Assembly: GCA_900078375.1 (NCBI GenBank)
Contig: FLQS01000006.1
Coordinates: 88,857 to 152,856 of the forward strand
Reading direction: 5' to 3'
From: an uncultured Mycobacterium sp.
GTDB lineage: Bacteria > Actinomycetota > Actinomycetes > Mycobacteriales > Mycobacteriaceae
DNA length: 64,000 bases
How positions within the stretch are numbered: position 1 is the stretch's first letter; every line of letters begins with the position of its first letter. Below, piece after piece: positions 43,515 to 50,773 of the stretch. Made by a program: the position numbers and the translations under genes. Below the pieces are notes generated by a model. The model made no database searches, was not told where the DNA came from, and saw nothing but the letters and a program-made list of their open reading frames with translations.

Positions 43515-43948
43515 CCAATGCCGGCATCGTGTCCCGAGGTTCGGCCGCTCTCGTCGACATCCTGGTCGTCGTCGTCACGATGGGTGCGCTCTATTTGGGG
43601 TTGGCGCTGACGACGCTGATCGTCAACCCGGCGTCGTTCCGTTTCCCCGCGCCGAACCTGATCTTCTCGACCACGGTGACGCTGGCGGTGTCTGTGCTCT
43701 ACCTGACCGGGTGCTGGGCGCTGTCCGGCCGGACGGTGGGCACGGTCTTGTTGGGCGTTCGCGTGATCGACCGGCATGCCAAGCCCCTGCGGATTGCTGT
43801 CGCGGCGCTGCGGGCGGTGGCGTGTGTGCTGTTCCCGGTCGGGCTGCTGTGGGTGGCTGTCGACCCGCAGCGGCGGTCAGCGCAGGACATGGTGCTGGGC
43901 AGCCGGGTCGTCTACGACCGGCCCACCCCCGGCGCTCCGGTTCGATAA
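43511..43948 (+). CDS. RDD-family membrane protein
   Basis: This 145-residue protein has three hydrophobic segments and the RDD-type features: SRGSAALVDILVVVV at the start, GRTVGTVLLGVRVIDRHAKP in the middle and a third segment before DPQRRSAQDMVLGSRVV. RDD proteins are small membrane proteins, some implicated in Na+/H+ or transport functions. GTG start coupled to the preceding repeat protein by GTGA. Confidence 0.8.
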   Translation: MTNAGIVSRGSAALVDILVVVVTMGALYLGLALTTLIVNPASFRFPAPNLIFSTTVTLAVSVLYLTGCWALSGRTVGTVLLGVRVIDRHAKPLRIAVAALRAVACVLFPVGLLWVAVDPQRRSAQDMVLGSRVVYDRPTPGAPVR

Positions 43949-43964
43949 TCGACACCCGGCCCCT

Positions 43965-43970
43965 TAGGAT
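43965..43970 (+). promoter_or_regulatory. -10 box, leaderless type, for the kinase gene
   Basis: TAGGAT fits TANNNT and ends 6 bases before the ATG at 43977; no ribosome-binding site. The kinase therefore may be transcribed separately from the RDD gene 28 bases upstream. Confidence 0.5.
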
Positions 43971-43976
43971 GCCCCA

Positions 43977-45236
43977 ATGCCGTTAGCTGACGGCCAGGTT
44001 GTTGCTGGTTACACCATCCTGCGGACGCTGGGGGCCGGAGGCATGGGTGAGGTTTACCTCGTCCAGCACCCCAGGCTGCCACGGTATGACGCGCTCAAAG
44101 TGCTCGGATCCGCAGTGAGCTCCGACGAGGAGTACCGGCAGCGGTTCATCCTCGAGGCCGACATGGTGGCGACGCTGTCGAACCCGCACATCGTGACGAT
44201 CTATGACCGTGGTGAGTTCGAGGACAAGCTCTGGATCGCGATGGAGTACGTCGACGGAACCGACGCCTCCCGGCTGCTAGCCGAGCGCTATCGGTACGGG
44301 ATGCCGCCCGACGAGGTCGTGCGCATCGTTTCCGGGATTGCCGACGCGCTGGACTACGCGCACGGCCACGGGCTGTTGCACCGCGACGTCAAGCCGGCCA
44401 ACATCCTGCTGGGAGTTCCCGGCTCAGGTGACCAACGCGTGATGCTGGCCGATTTCGGCATCGCCCGCTGGATGGGCCAGGCGAGCCAGCTGACCGGGAC
44501 GAACATGACGGTCGGAACCGTCGCCTACGCAGCCCCCGAGCAGCTCAAGGGTGAGGACGTCGACGGCCACGCCGACCAGTACGCGCTGGCCGCGACCGCC
44601 TACCATCTGCTGACCGGCATGCCGCCGTTCACGCACACTAATCCGGCGATCGTGATCAGTCAGTGCCTGAGTTCCGATCCGCCCGCTATCGGTGCCAAAC
44701 GGCCCGAATTAGCTTGTCTGAGTCCGGTTTTCGCCAAGGCATTGGCCAAAGACGCCGGAAAGCGCTACAAGCGTTGCGGCGACTTCGCGCGCGCGTTGCA
44801 GCAGGGCCTTGGCACCGCCGAACGAGAACACCACGCGAGTGACGTGACCAGCCAGGGTTTCGCAGTCAAGTCTTCGCGCCGCGCCCGGCACGCCAAACCG
44901 GAGGCGCCGCCGTCGCGCCGCCGGCTGCTGATCCCGGCCGTCCTCGGTGCCGTCCTCATCGTCGCAGGCGCGGCCGCGGGGCTTTCGCTGTCGTTCGGCC
45001 ACCGCGACGTGAACAACACCGCGACCGCCCAGGCGCCTCGGACGGCGTCACCACCGCCCGCCGTCTCGGGCCGGATGGATCTGCCCGTGGTGGTGATCGG
45101 TGCGAACTGCGCTGTCATGGGCGCGGCGGCGGTCAGCGAGAAGGGTGCGCCGGCCTACTGTGCGCACGCCACCACGGGAGCTGCGACCACTGTGTGGTCG
45201 CTGCAGCCGGAGAAGCTGCTGACCGCCCCGGGCTAG
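43977..45236 (+). CDS. Transmembrane Ser/Thr protein kinase
   Basis: This 419-residue eukaryotic-type kinase has the glycine loop GAGGMGEVY, catalytic Lys41, HRDVKPANILL (Asp137), DFG (Asp159) and the GTVAYAAPEQL activation-segment end, so it should be active. A basic juxtamembrane region, one membrane segment (about residues 320-345) and a short exported part of about 70 residues follow. The exported part has two cysteines in VIGANC...PAYC, similar to the small extracellular region of PknF/PknJ-type mycobacterial kinases. The stop overlaps the convergent secreted-protein gene by 4 bases. Confidence 0.9.
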   Translation: MPLADGQVVAGYTILRTLGAGGMGEVYLVQHPRLPRYDALKVLGSAVSSDEEYRQRFILEADMVATLSNPHIVTIYDRGEFEDKLWIAMEYVDGTDASRLLAERYRYGMPPDEVVRIVSGIADALDYAHGHGLLHRDVKPANILLGVPGSGDQRVMLADFGIARWMGQASQLTGTNMTVGTVAYAAPEQLKGEDVDGHADQYALAATAYHLLTGMPPFTHTNPAIVISQCLSSDPPAIGAKRPELACLSPVFAKALAKDAGKRYKRCGDFARALQQGLGTAEREHHASDVTSQGFAVKSSRRARHAKPEAPPSRRRLLIPAVLGAVLIVAGAAAGLSLSFGHRDVNNTATAQAPRTASPPPAVSGRMDLPVVVIGANCAVMGAAAVSEKGAPAYCAHATTGAATTVWSLQPEKLLTAPG

Positions 45237-46036
45237 GGCGCAGCATGGCGCTGCCGCTGTGATCCGGCGACGCCGGTCTTGGCCCGGGTGGCTGTGCTGC
45301 TGGCCGCGGTCGGTTTCGCTGACCGCTTCGATGTGGGGGTCCGCTTGGCCGGCGCCGAATGTGCCGTGGCTTTCGTGGCGCCACGCGCCGACGATGCCTT
45401 TCGCTGGGCGGGTTCGGTTGATGACGCTGCCGCGGCGGCAGGCTCGGGCTGCGACGACGGCGGCTGCAGCGCGGCGGCGATGACGTTGCGGATCGCGAAC
45501 CCGTCGTACACCCACTTCAACGGAGGAAACAGCACTGTTTTCAGCCAAATCTCGCCGAGGCCGGGGAGGGCGCTGGTCGACGCCGGGAGCGATCCGATGA
45601 CCATGGCGGTGAGAAGAAACGTGCTGAACGCGGTAGCCGGAATCACGGCGACGGCGTCGACCAGGAGGGACTGAACGGCGGGAAGTGCGTTCTGGAGGTT
45701 CTTCACCTGAGCCGAAATCTCACCGGGGATGAGGTGGCCCTGACCGCTCAACACCTGCCCGCCGTAGTTGGCCACACTGCGCAGCAGCTGCTCGGTGATG
45801 GGGGCGATGGGATTGGACCCGGGCGGCAATGGATAGGACGTGTCCACACCGGTGACAACGTCCCAGATCTGCTCCAGCGGGTTGGCGGTCAACGCCACGG
45901 CCTGCGTGACGACGTGCGGTACGGGTGGGGTGTGCAACGCGATCGCAGACGGGGCTGTCGTGCCCACCGTCAGCGTGACTGCGGCGGTGAGCGAGAGCAT
46001 AGCGGCGATCGGTCGATGCGAGATCGTGGTGTCCAT
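45233..46036 (-). CDS. Secreted Ala-rich protein with basic low-complexity tail
   Basis: This 267-residue protein has a signal peptide (MSLTAAVTLTVGTTAPSAIA region), a helical domain of about 165 residues (NPLEQIWDVVTGVDTSYPLPPG, later LKTVLFPPLKWVYDGFAIRN), and a low-complexity Ala/Ser/Lys/Thr tail ending in RQRHAAP. I cannot name it; the layout is like the gene at 10128. ATG at 46036 is chosen for AGAAGGGGCCC upstream; the frame runs further up but crosses a long palindrome. Confidence 0.75.
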   Translation of the reverse strand: MDTTISHRPIAAMLSLTAAVTLTVGTTAPSAIALHTPPVPHVVTQAVALTANPLEQIWDVVTGVDTSYPLPPGSNPIAPITEQLLRSVANYGGQVLSGQGHLIPGEISAQVKNLQNALPAVQSLLVDAVAVIPATAFSTFLLTAMVIGSLPASTSALPGLGEIWLKTVLFPPLKWVYDGFAIRNVIAAALQPPSSQPEPAAAAASSTEPAQRKASSARGATKATAHSAPAKRTPTSKRSAKPTAASSTATRAKTGVAGSQRQRHAAP

Positions 46037-46087
46037 CTGGGCCCCTTCTATCGTGCGGGTCAATTCCCAGAATTTCAGGCTGCTGCA

Positions 46088-46127
46088 ACGGGCATGCCCG
46101 TATTGCACTACTGCAATACGGGCATGC
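46088..46127. promoter_or_regulatory. Overlapping 14-bp and 36-bp palindromes
   Basis: GCATGCCCGTATTGCA (46092-46107) and TGCAATACGGGCATGC (46112-46127) form a perfect 16-bp stem with a CTAC loop. The left arm also lies in the perfect palindrome ACGGGCATGCCCGT (46088-46101), so GGGCATGC-type sites occur in alternating orientations. It is 13 bases after one gene's stop and 51 bases before the next gene's start, so it may be a terminator or an operator. Confidence 0.7.
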
Positions 46128-46140
46128 ACCACCGGAGTGG

Positions 46141-46482
46141 TTACAGCGGGATCCACTGCCCCAGGAACCAGAAGCCCCAGCCGAACCCGTTGCCGGCCGG
46201 CATCGGCTGCACCCATTGACCGTTCCAGTTGAACGGCTGGTGGTCCTGGCGCGCCTGGCCGACATTGCGCTGCTGCCAGTCGGCCGGCCCATTGTTCGGT
46301 CCGTTATTCGGCCCGTTGTTGGGCCCGTTGTTCGGGCCGTTGTTGGGTCCCTGGCACTGTTGTGGTCCAGGCCCACCGCAACCAGGATCGGCGCTTGCGG
46401 TGCCGATCCCCAGCCCGAACAGTCCGGCCGCACCGATGCTGGCGGCCGCCGTCGAGGCGAGCACCATGCGTTTGAGGTTCAT
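46141..46482 (-). CDS. Secreted small protein with GPNN repeats
   Basis: This 113-residue protein has a signal peptide ending in TASA before DPGCGG, a CGGPGPQQC pair, five GPNN tetrapeptides (about residues 46-65), and an aromatic C-terminus with many Trp/Phe/Gly (PFNWNGQWVQP, GWGFWFLGQWIPL). The ATG at 46482 is chosen because GGAG lies 7 bases upstream; ATG at 46488 directly abuts it. Function unknown; possibly a surface protein. Confidence 0.75.
   Translation of the reverse strand: MNLKRMVLASTAAASIGAAGLFGLGIGTASADPGCGGPGPQQCQGPNNGPNNGPNNGPNNGPNNGPADWQQRNVGQARQDHQPFNWNGQWVQPMPAGNGFGWGFWFLGQWIPL
46286..46345 (-). repeat. Five 12-bp tandem repeats encoding GPNN
   Basis: The units at 46286, 46298, 46310, 46322 and 46334 (forms such as GGCCCGTTGTTG) are in frame, so change in number would alter protein length but not frame. 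Confidence 0.85.
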
Positions 46483-46713
46483 CGTCATCTCCGTTTTCGT
46501 TGCTCACATGCCTTTCGTCGATGACGTTATGGGGCGCGGATTTGCGCCAGCTGTGATGCGGGTGGGCGCGACCTTGGGGAGTGATAACGACTCGAAAACG
46601 GTTCTATCTCAACAAATTTGCGCGATCGCCAGGTGTTGTGGAGTTTATTGACAGCGGACTGTACGAACTTTTGACATTGGGAAGCTTGGTTTTCCGCGCG
46701 TCAATAACTGATC
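46483..46713. other. Divergent intergenic region
   Basis: This region of about 230 bases between divergent secreted-protein and lipoprotein genes is AT-richer in its second half. TTGACA occurs at about 46649 and 46673, but I cannot place a convincing -10. No gene is supported. Confidence 0.35.
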
Positions 46714-47118
46714 ATGTCCGCTGTGAACACACGCAATGGTTTGTTGCTGGCTTCCTTCGCGGCTCTCGTGGTACTGGGCGCGGTGGCATGCGGGTCGAAG
46801 AGCGCGACGACGCCGTCGACCGTCACCGTCACCTCGACGCCGACCACCACAACCACCACAGCCGCTCCGGCCACGCATCATCAGTACAACTCGGGCTCGG
46901 GCGGCGGGCAGCCGCAACCGCAGCAGACGATCGTCGAGACCCAGGCGCCGCAGACCATCGTGCAGACCCAGGATCCACAGACCGTCACCAACACCGAAAC
47001 AGCAACGCAGACTGAAACTTCGACCGCGACTTCAGTTCAGACCGCCACCCAGACGGTCACGGTGGCGCCCAATCACCAGTTCGGGCCCAATGGTTTCGGC
47101 AACCGACAGACGGGATGA
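46714..47118 (+). CDS. Thr/Gln-rich lipoprotein
   Basis: This 134-residue protein has a lipobox AVAC (Cys26) and then a Thr/Ser/Gln low-complexity chain with the repeated phrase TIVETQAPQTIVQTQDPQT and many TxT motifs, ending PNHQFGPNGFGNRQTG. It is probably an extended surface lipoprotein, with possible O-mannosylation on the Thr clusters. No domain is recognisable. GTG at 46723 is an alternative start. Confidence 0.7.
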   Translation: MSAVNTRNGLLLASFAALVVLGAVACGSKSATTPSTVTVTSTPTTTTTTAAPATHHQYNSGSGGGQPQPQQTIVETQAPQTIVQTQDPQTVTNTETATQTETSTATSVQTATQTVTVAPNHQFGPNGFGNRQTG

Positions 47119-47143
47119 AACCGACCGCCGCACTTCAGGCTAT

Positions 47144-47956
47144 TCACATGAGGTTCTCCTGGGCGGCTTGATAGACGGTCCGCACGACCGGTCGAAAGCC
47201 GAGGCGCCGCGCGAGGGAGGCGTCCATGTGGATGTGCCAAGGATTCGTCAGCGGTTCCGACGATGGTTCCATGGTGCCCCCCACCAGCTCGACGAGTTCG
47301 TAGACCGACGTGGGTGCTTCGTCGGCGATGTTGACGATTCGCCCGTCGAATGCACCACTGAGGGCGAGCATGGTCGCGGTCGCGATATCGCGGTGATGGA
47401 TCATGCTCATCCGATGAGCTGGATGGAACCTGCCGGCCGCAAGCACTGGCAGGGAGTCCAGATGCCCATCCTTGTCGCCATAGACGAAGCCGTACCGCAG
47501 GATTGACCAATTCAGCCCGCTGCCGCGCAGTTCGTTTTCGGCCGCGAGTTTGCTTGCCGGATAGTCCAGTCTCGGAGCTGCCGGGTCGTCTTCGCGGCCG
47601 GGGTGCGTGGCATCGTCGTCATAGATCCACGCGGTGCTGGCCATGATGAACCGCGCCTGCGGTGCGTGGGTTTGGGCCGCGGCGATGAGATTGCGCGACC
47701 CCTCGAGGTTGCTTCTCCAGATGAGATCGGTGTCGGCGGTGCGAAAGGTCGCCGCGAGATGGATGATGGCGCTGACGTCGCGCACTGCGGACGTGAGCGT
47801 GTCGGCCTCAAGGAGGTCGCCGTGCACCGCTATCGCCTCTTCTGGCAGTGCTTTGTCGCCGCGCACGAGAGCGCGGCACTCCACGCCTTCGGCCAGGAGT
47901 CGGGGAAGGAGTCGCGCTCCGACCAGTCCAGTTGCGCCGGTGAGCAATACGGTCAT
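47144..47956 (-). CDS. NAD(P)-dependent epimerase/dehydratase-family protein
   Basis: This 270-residue extended SDR has the Rossmann motif TGATGLVGARL, an Asp-Leu pair (HGDLLEAD), IIHLAATFR, catalytic-type ASTAWIYD and YPASK (Tyr-x3-Lys), all conserved. The substrate is unknown. ATG at 47956 is chosen for GAAGGGAAG upstream. It lies 14 bases after the MarR gene on the same strand, so the pair is probably one operon controlled by MarR. Confidence 0.85.
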   Translation of the reverse strand: MTVLLTGATGLVGARLLPRLLAEGVECRALVRGDKALPEEAIAVHGDLLEADTLTSAVRDVSAIIHLAATFRTADTDLIWRSNLEGSRNLIAAAQTHAPQARFIMASTAWIYDDDATHPGREDDPAAPRLDYPASKLAAENELRGSGLNWSILRYGFVYGDKDGHLDSLPVLAAGRFHPAHRMSMIHHRDIATATMLALSGAFDGRIVNIADEAPTSVYELVELVGGTMEPSSEPLTNPWHIHMDASLARRLGFRPVVRTVYQAAQENLM

Positions 47957-47970
47957 GTGACTGCTTCCCT

Positions 47971-48417
47971 TCATATCGATGTGTTGTGAAGACGTTCGGT
48001 GGCGATGCGTAGAACTCGAACCGCGGTGGCGATGTCGGCAGCGTCGATTCCGGCGAACGCTATGTCCTCGATTCGGGACAGATCGGGCAGGGCCTCCCAT
48101 AGCCGAGTCCCGGCTGAAGTCAATCGAAGAAGCCGCTGTCGCTGGTCAACGCGGTCCGGCAGCTGCTCGACAAGACCTTTGCGGGCCAAGGTGGTGACGA
48201 CAACGCTCAGCGTTGCGCGCTCCACTTGAAGCATCCGCTGCAGATCGCGCTGCAGAGTCGGGCCCTCGTGCGCTAACTGATACAGCACGTACCACTGGGT
48301 CGCACCGAGACCATAAGGGCGCAGGGAGTCGTCCATTGCCGCGCGTGCCGCCATGTAGCACCGCTTCGCCCAAGCACCCACGGATGCATCCGACGACCCA
48401 CCGTTTTCGTTAGCCAC
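47971..48417 (-). CDS. MarR-family transcriptional regulator
   Basis: This 148-residue regulator has the winged helix-turn-helix with GATQWYVLYQLAHEGPTLQ, LQVERATLSVVVTTLARKGLV and the wing DQRQRLLRLTSAG. The GTG start lies inside an 18-bp-arm palindrome and 6 bases after a probable -10 (CATGAT) with TTGACA at -35, so the mRNA is probably leaderless and self-repressed. It should also control the epimerase-type gene downstream. Confidence 0.85.
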   Translation of the reverse strand: MANENGGSSDASVGAWAKRCYMAARAAMDDSLRPYGLGATQWYVLYQLAHEGPTLQRDLQRMLQVERATLSVVVTTLARKGLVEQLPDRVDQRQRLLRLTSAGTRLWEALPDLSRIEDIAFAGIDAADIATAVRVLRIATERLHNTSI

Positions 48418-48452
48418 CTAACTATCATGTTAGGTGGCTAACGAAATGTCAA
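48405..48452 (-). promoter_or_regulatory. MarR operator over a leaderless promoter
   Basis: Perfect 18-bp arms lie at 48405-48422 and 48429-48446 with a 6-base spacer. On the minus strand TTGACA (48452-48447) is followed 17 bases later by CATGAT (48429-48424) and 6 bases later by the marR GTG. The operator therefore covers the -10, the transcription start and the start codon. Confidence 0.75.
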
Positions 48453-48482
48453 TCAGCCGAGTTGCCGGAGCAGGTGTGACAG

Positions 48483-49982
48483 CTAGGTGCGTTCCTTCGG
48501 CAGGGTCTCGCCGCGGAAGAAGCTCGGAGCCTTGAGGTTCCACACGATCATCAGCACGACGCCGAATGCCAGACTGAGGACGCCGACGACGAACGCGGTG
48601 CCGATGCCGAGGATGGATCCCCCCGAGCCGGTACTCGGGTCCGCCATCAAGTACGCCTCGACGATGCCCACCGGGATGAGGACCAGCGCGCCGATTCCGG
48701 GCAGGATCACCTGTCCCATCGCCGTCCGCCATGACCGAAAAGCGGTGCGCCAGAAGTACAACACCGAGGCGATCGCCACCACGGAGTAGTAGGTCATGAT
48801 CGCGATACCCACGCTGTAGACCGAATCCGCGACCACGCTGTCGCTGACGATGTCCAGCGCGCAGTAGATCGCCAGACTTGTCAGGCCGATGACCCAGGTG
48901 GCGAACTTCGGCGTCGAACTCACCTCGCTCACCGATGCGAACCGATCTGGTATCGCCTTGTACGTCGCCATCGACAACAAGCCGCGGGCCGTCGGCATCA
49001 CGGTGGACATCGTCGCCGAGAACGCGGACAACCCGACGACCAGCGCCGCAATCATTGCGCCACGCTCGCCGATCGATTGGGTGGCCAGCGTGGTGAAGAC
49101 GTCGTCGACGTTGGCTTCGTTCGTCAGGCTCGTCGGGCTGTTCGGGTCGATGCCCGCGAACGCCAGCGCCGCCACGCTGAAGATCACGTAGGTGGCAACG
49201 GTGATCAGGATCGCCGTCACCCCGCTGCGGCCGGCCTGTGCCGACGTCCCTGAGGTCTCCTCGGACATGGCCAGTGAGGCGTCGAAGCCCCAGAAGATGA
49301 AGATGGCCACCAGGAATCCACCCAGCAGGCCGCTGAAGTCGTGGATGGCGAACGGGTTGAACCATTCCCACGAGAACGACTCCGTGTCCGGACTGTGCTG
49401 ACCACGGAAGACGGCGACGAGCATGATGACCGCGAACAGCATCAGGCCGCCGTATTGGACGATCGTGAGGATCAATGTGGTGCGCGACGATTCCTCCGCG
49501 CCGCGGGCGACCAGCCATGTCGTCAGCAGGATGAAGATCGTGGCCACGATGATGTCGAACCACACCGGGGAGTCGTCCATCCCGAGCCAGACGGCGGTGG
49601 CATTGGTCAGGATGCCGGCGGCGCCAACGCCGGCCAGGATGGAAGACAGCATCAGCGCGAAGCCACCCATCCAGCCGACGTGCGGGGCGATGGCCTTGGC
49701 TCCCCAGGTGAATACGGTCCCGGCGTCCGGGGCGGCGTCGGTGAGATGTTTGTAGGCCAGCGCCACGAAGTACATCGGGATGACCGCGATGATGAAGACG
49801 ATCGGCAGCTGATAGCCCGACTCTTCCGCGCCATGCCCGAGCGCACCCGTCAGTGAGTACGCCGGTGCGGTGGCCGCCAACCCGATCGCCACGGCCCCGA
49901 CGAGGGAGACCGACCCCTTCTTGAGCCCCTTGGACCGCAGGCCGTGCATCAAGGGGTCGACGATCGCTGCGTCTTCAGCCAT
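48483..49982 (-). CDS. APC-superfamily amino-acid permease
   Basis: This 499-residue protein has about twelve to thirteen membrane segments and the APC features at the N-terminus (KGSVSLVGAVAIGLAATAPAYSL) and in GAKAIAPHVGW, with EETSGTSAQAGRSG in a loop. The family exchanges or imports amino acids or amines; the substrate is not readable from sequence. It is about 65 bases after the marR promoter region, divergent in control but on the same strand, and has no clear ribosome-binding site that I can single out. Confidence 0.85.
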   Translation of the reverse strand: MAEDAAIVDPLMHGLRSKGLKKGSVSLVGAVAIGLAATAPAYSLTGALGHGAEESGYQLPIVFIIAVIPMYFVALAYKHLTDAAPDAGTVFTWGAKAIAPHVGWMGGFALMLSSILAGVGAAGILTNATAVWLGMDDSPVWFDIIVATIFILLTTWLVARGAEESSRTTLILTIVQYGGLMLFAVIMLVAVFRGQHSPDTESFSWEWFNPFAIHDFSGLLGGFLVAIFIFWGFDASLAMSEETSGTSAQAGRSGVTAILITVATYVIFSVAALAFAGIDPNSPTSLTNEANVDDVFTTLATQSIGERGAMIAALVVGLSAFSATMSTVMPTARGLLSMATYKAIPDRFASVSEVSSTPKFATWVIGLTSLAIYCALDIVSDSVVADSVYSVGIAIMTYYSVVAIASVLYFWRTAFRSWRTAMGQVILPGIGALVLIPVGIVEAYLMADPSTGSGGSILGIGTAFVVGVLSLAFGVVLMIVWNLKAPSFFRGETLPKERT

Positions 49983-50020
49983 GCGCGGATTGTGCCATCC
50001 GGCTTGGCTGGATGTGCGAT

Positions 50021-50704
50021 CTACCGAGTATTGCTCGAGGCCGCGTGACGAGCACTGCCGGCAACGGTTCGTTTCGCCTCCGAACGCTGTTGCGGCGCTG
50101 TCGCTTTACTAGTGGCCGGGGCTGAGGACTTCGCGATGTGGCGGCTTGACCGCGCACCCGGCTGGGTGGTGCGGTGCGGCACTGTAGTGGGGGCTTTTTT
50201 ACCCGCGACCGGAACGCGGACCGATACGCGCGGAAGTAGCGAGAGAGCACCCAAGACCGCACCGATTGGGGCTCCGACAACTGCCCCGACGATCGCGGCG
50301 ACTGGGATGATCGGAACGAGCACCATTCCCACAACGGGAATCCCATAGATCGCCATGGAAGCCACCGCCCCGACCGCGACGAACCCGGCAAACGCTCCGC
50401 CACCGGCGCCCGCTATGACCCGATAGACCAGTTCCACTGCGGTCCGGCCCAGTGCCGCGGGAATGCTCTGGAGGAATTGGCCAACGTCGGCGGGAGTGGC
50501 TGACGCGGCGGCGGCCGCGTGTGGGGCCGGGGTCAGCGGACCGGGTAGCGCAGCGAGGTGAACGGTCTGAGTGGAGATTCGAGGTGTCATCTGCTCCGGA
50601 GACGGTTTCGGTGGCCCAAACGTGGTCGCGGCCAACATCACTGCACCTGCTACGACCGCCGCGACCGCGCCAGCCGTAGGTCGAGTCTCGAAGATGCGTG
50701 CCAT
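50021..50704 (-). CDS. Ala-rich exported or membrane protein with low-complexity tail
   Basis: This 227-residue protein has an N-terminal hydrophobic segment (about residues 11-28), an Ala/Pro linker, a glycine-rich hydrophobic stretch of about 70 residues (GAGGGAFAGFVAVGAVASM, GIPVVGMVLVPIIP), then a basic Ser/Thr/Lys/Arg tail. The hydrophobic core could be membrane-inserted. No family is recognised. The layout recalls the proteins at 10128 and 45233. Confidence 0.65.
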   Translation of the reverse strand: MARIFETRPTAGAVAAVVAGAVMLAATTFGPPKPSPEQMTPRISTQTVHLAALPGPLTPAPHAAAAASATPADVGQFLQSIPAALGRTAVELVYRVIAGAGGGAFAGFVAVGAVASMAIYGIPVVGMVLVPIIPVAAIVGAVVGAPIGAVLGALSLLPRVSVRVPVAGKKAPTTVPHRTTQPGARSSRHIAKSSAPATSKATAPQQRSEAKRTVAGSARHAASSNTR

Positions 50705-50773
50705 GGTTCCACGCTGACGGCACCAGGCCGCCGCGATGTCAGTACCGGACTACTGCACTACGGTTTGATCCGG

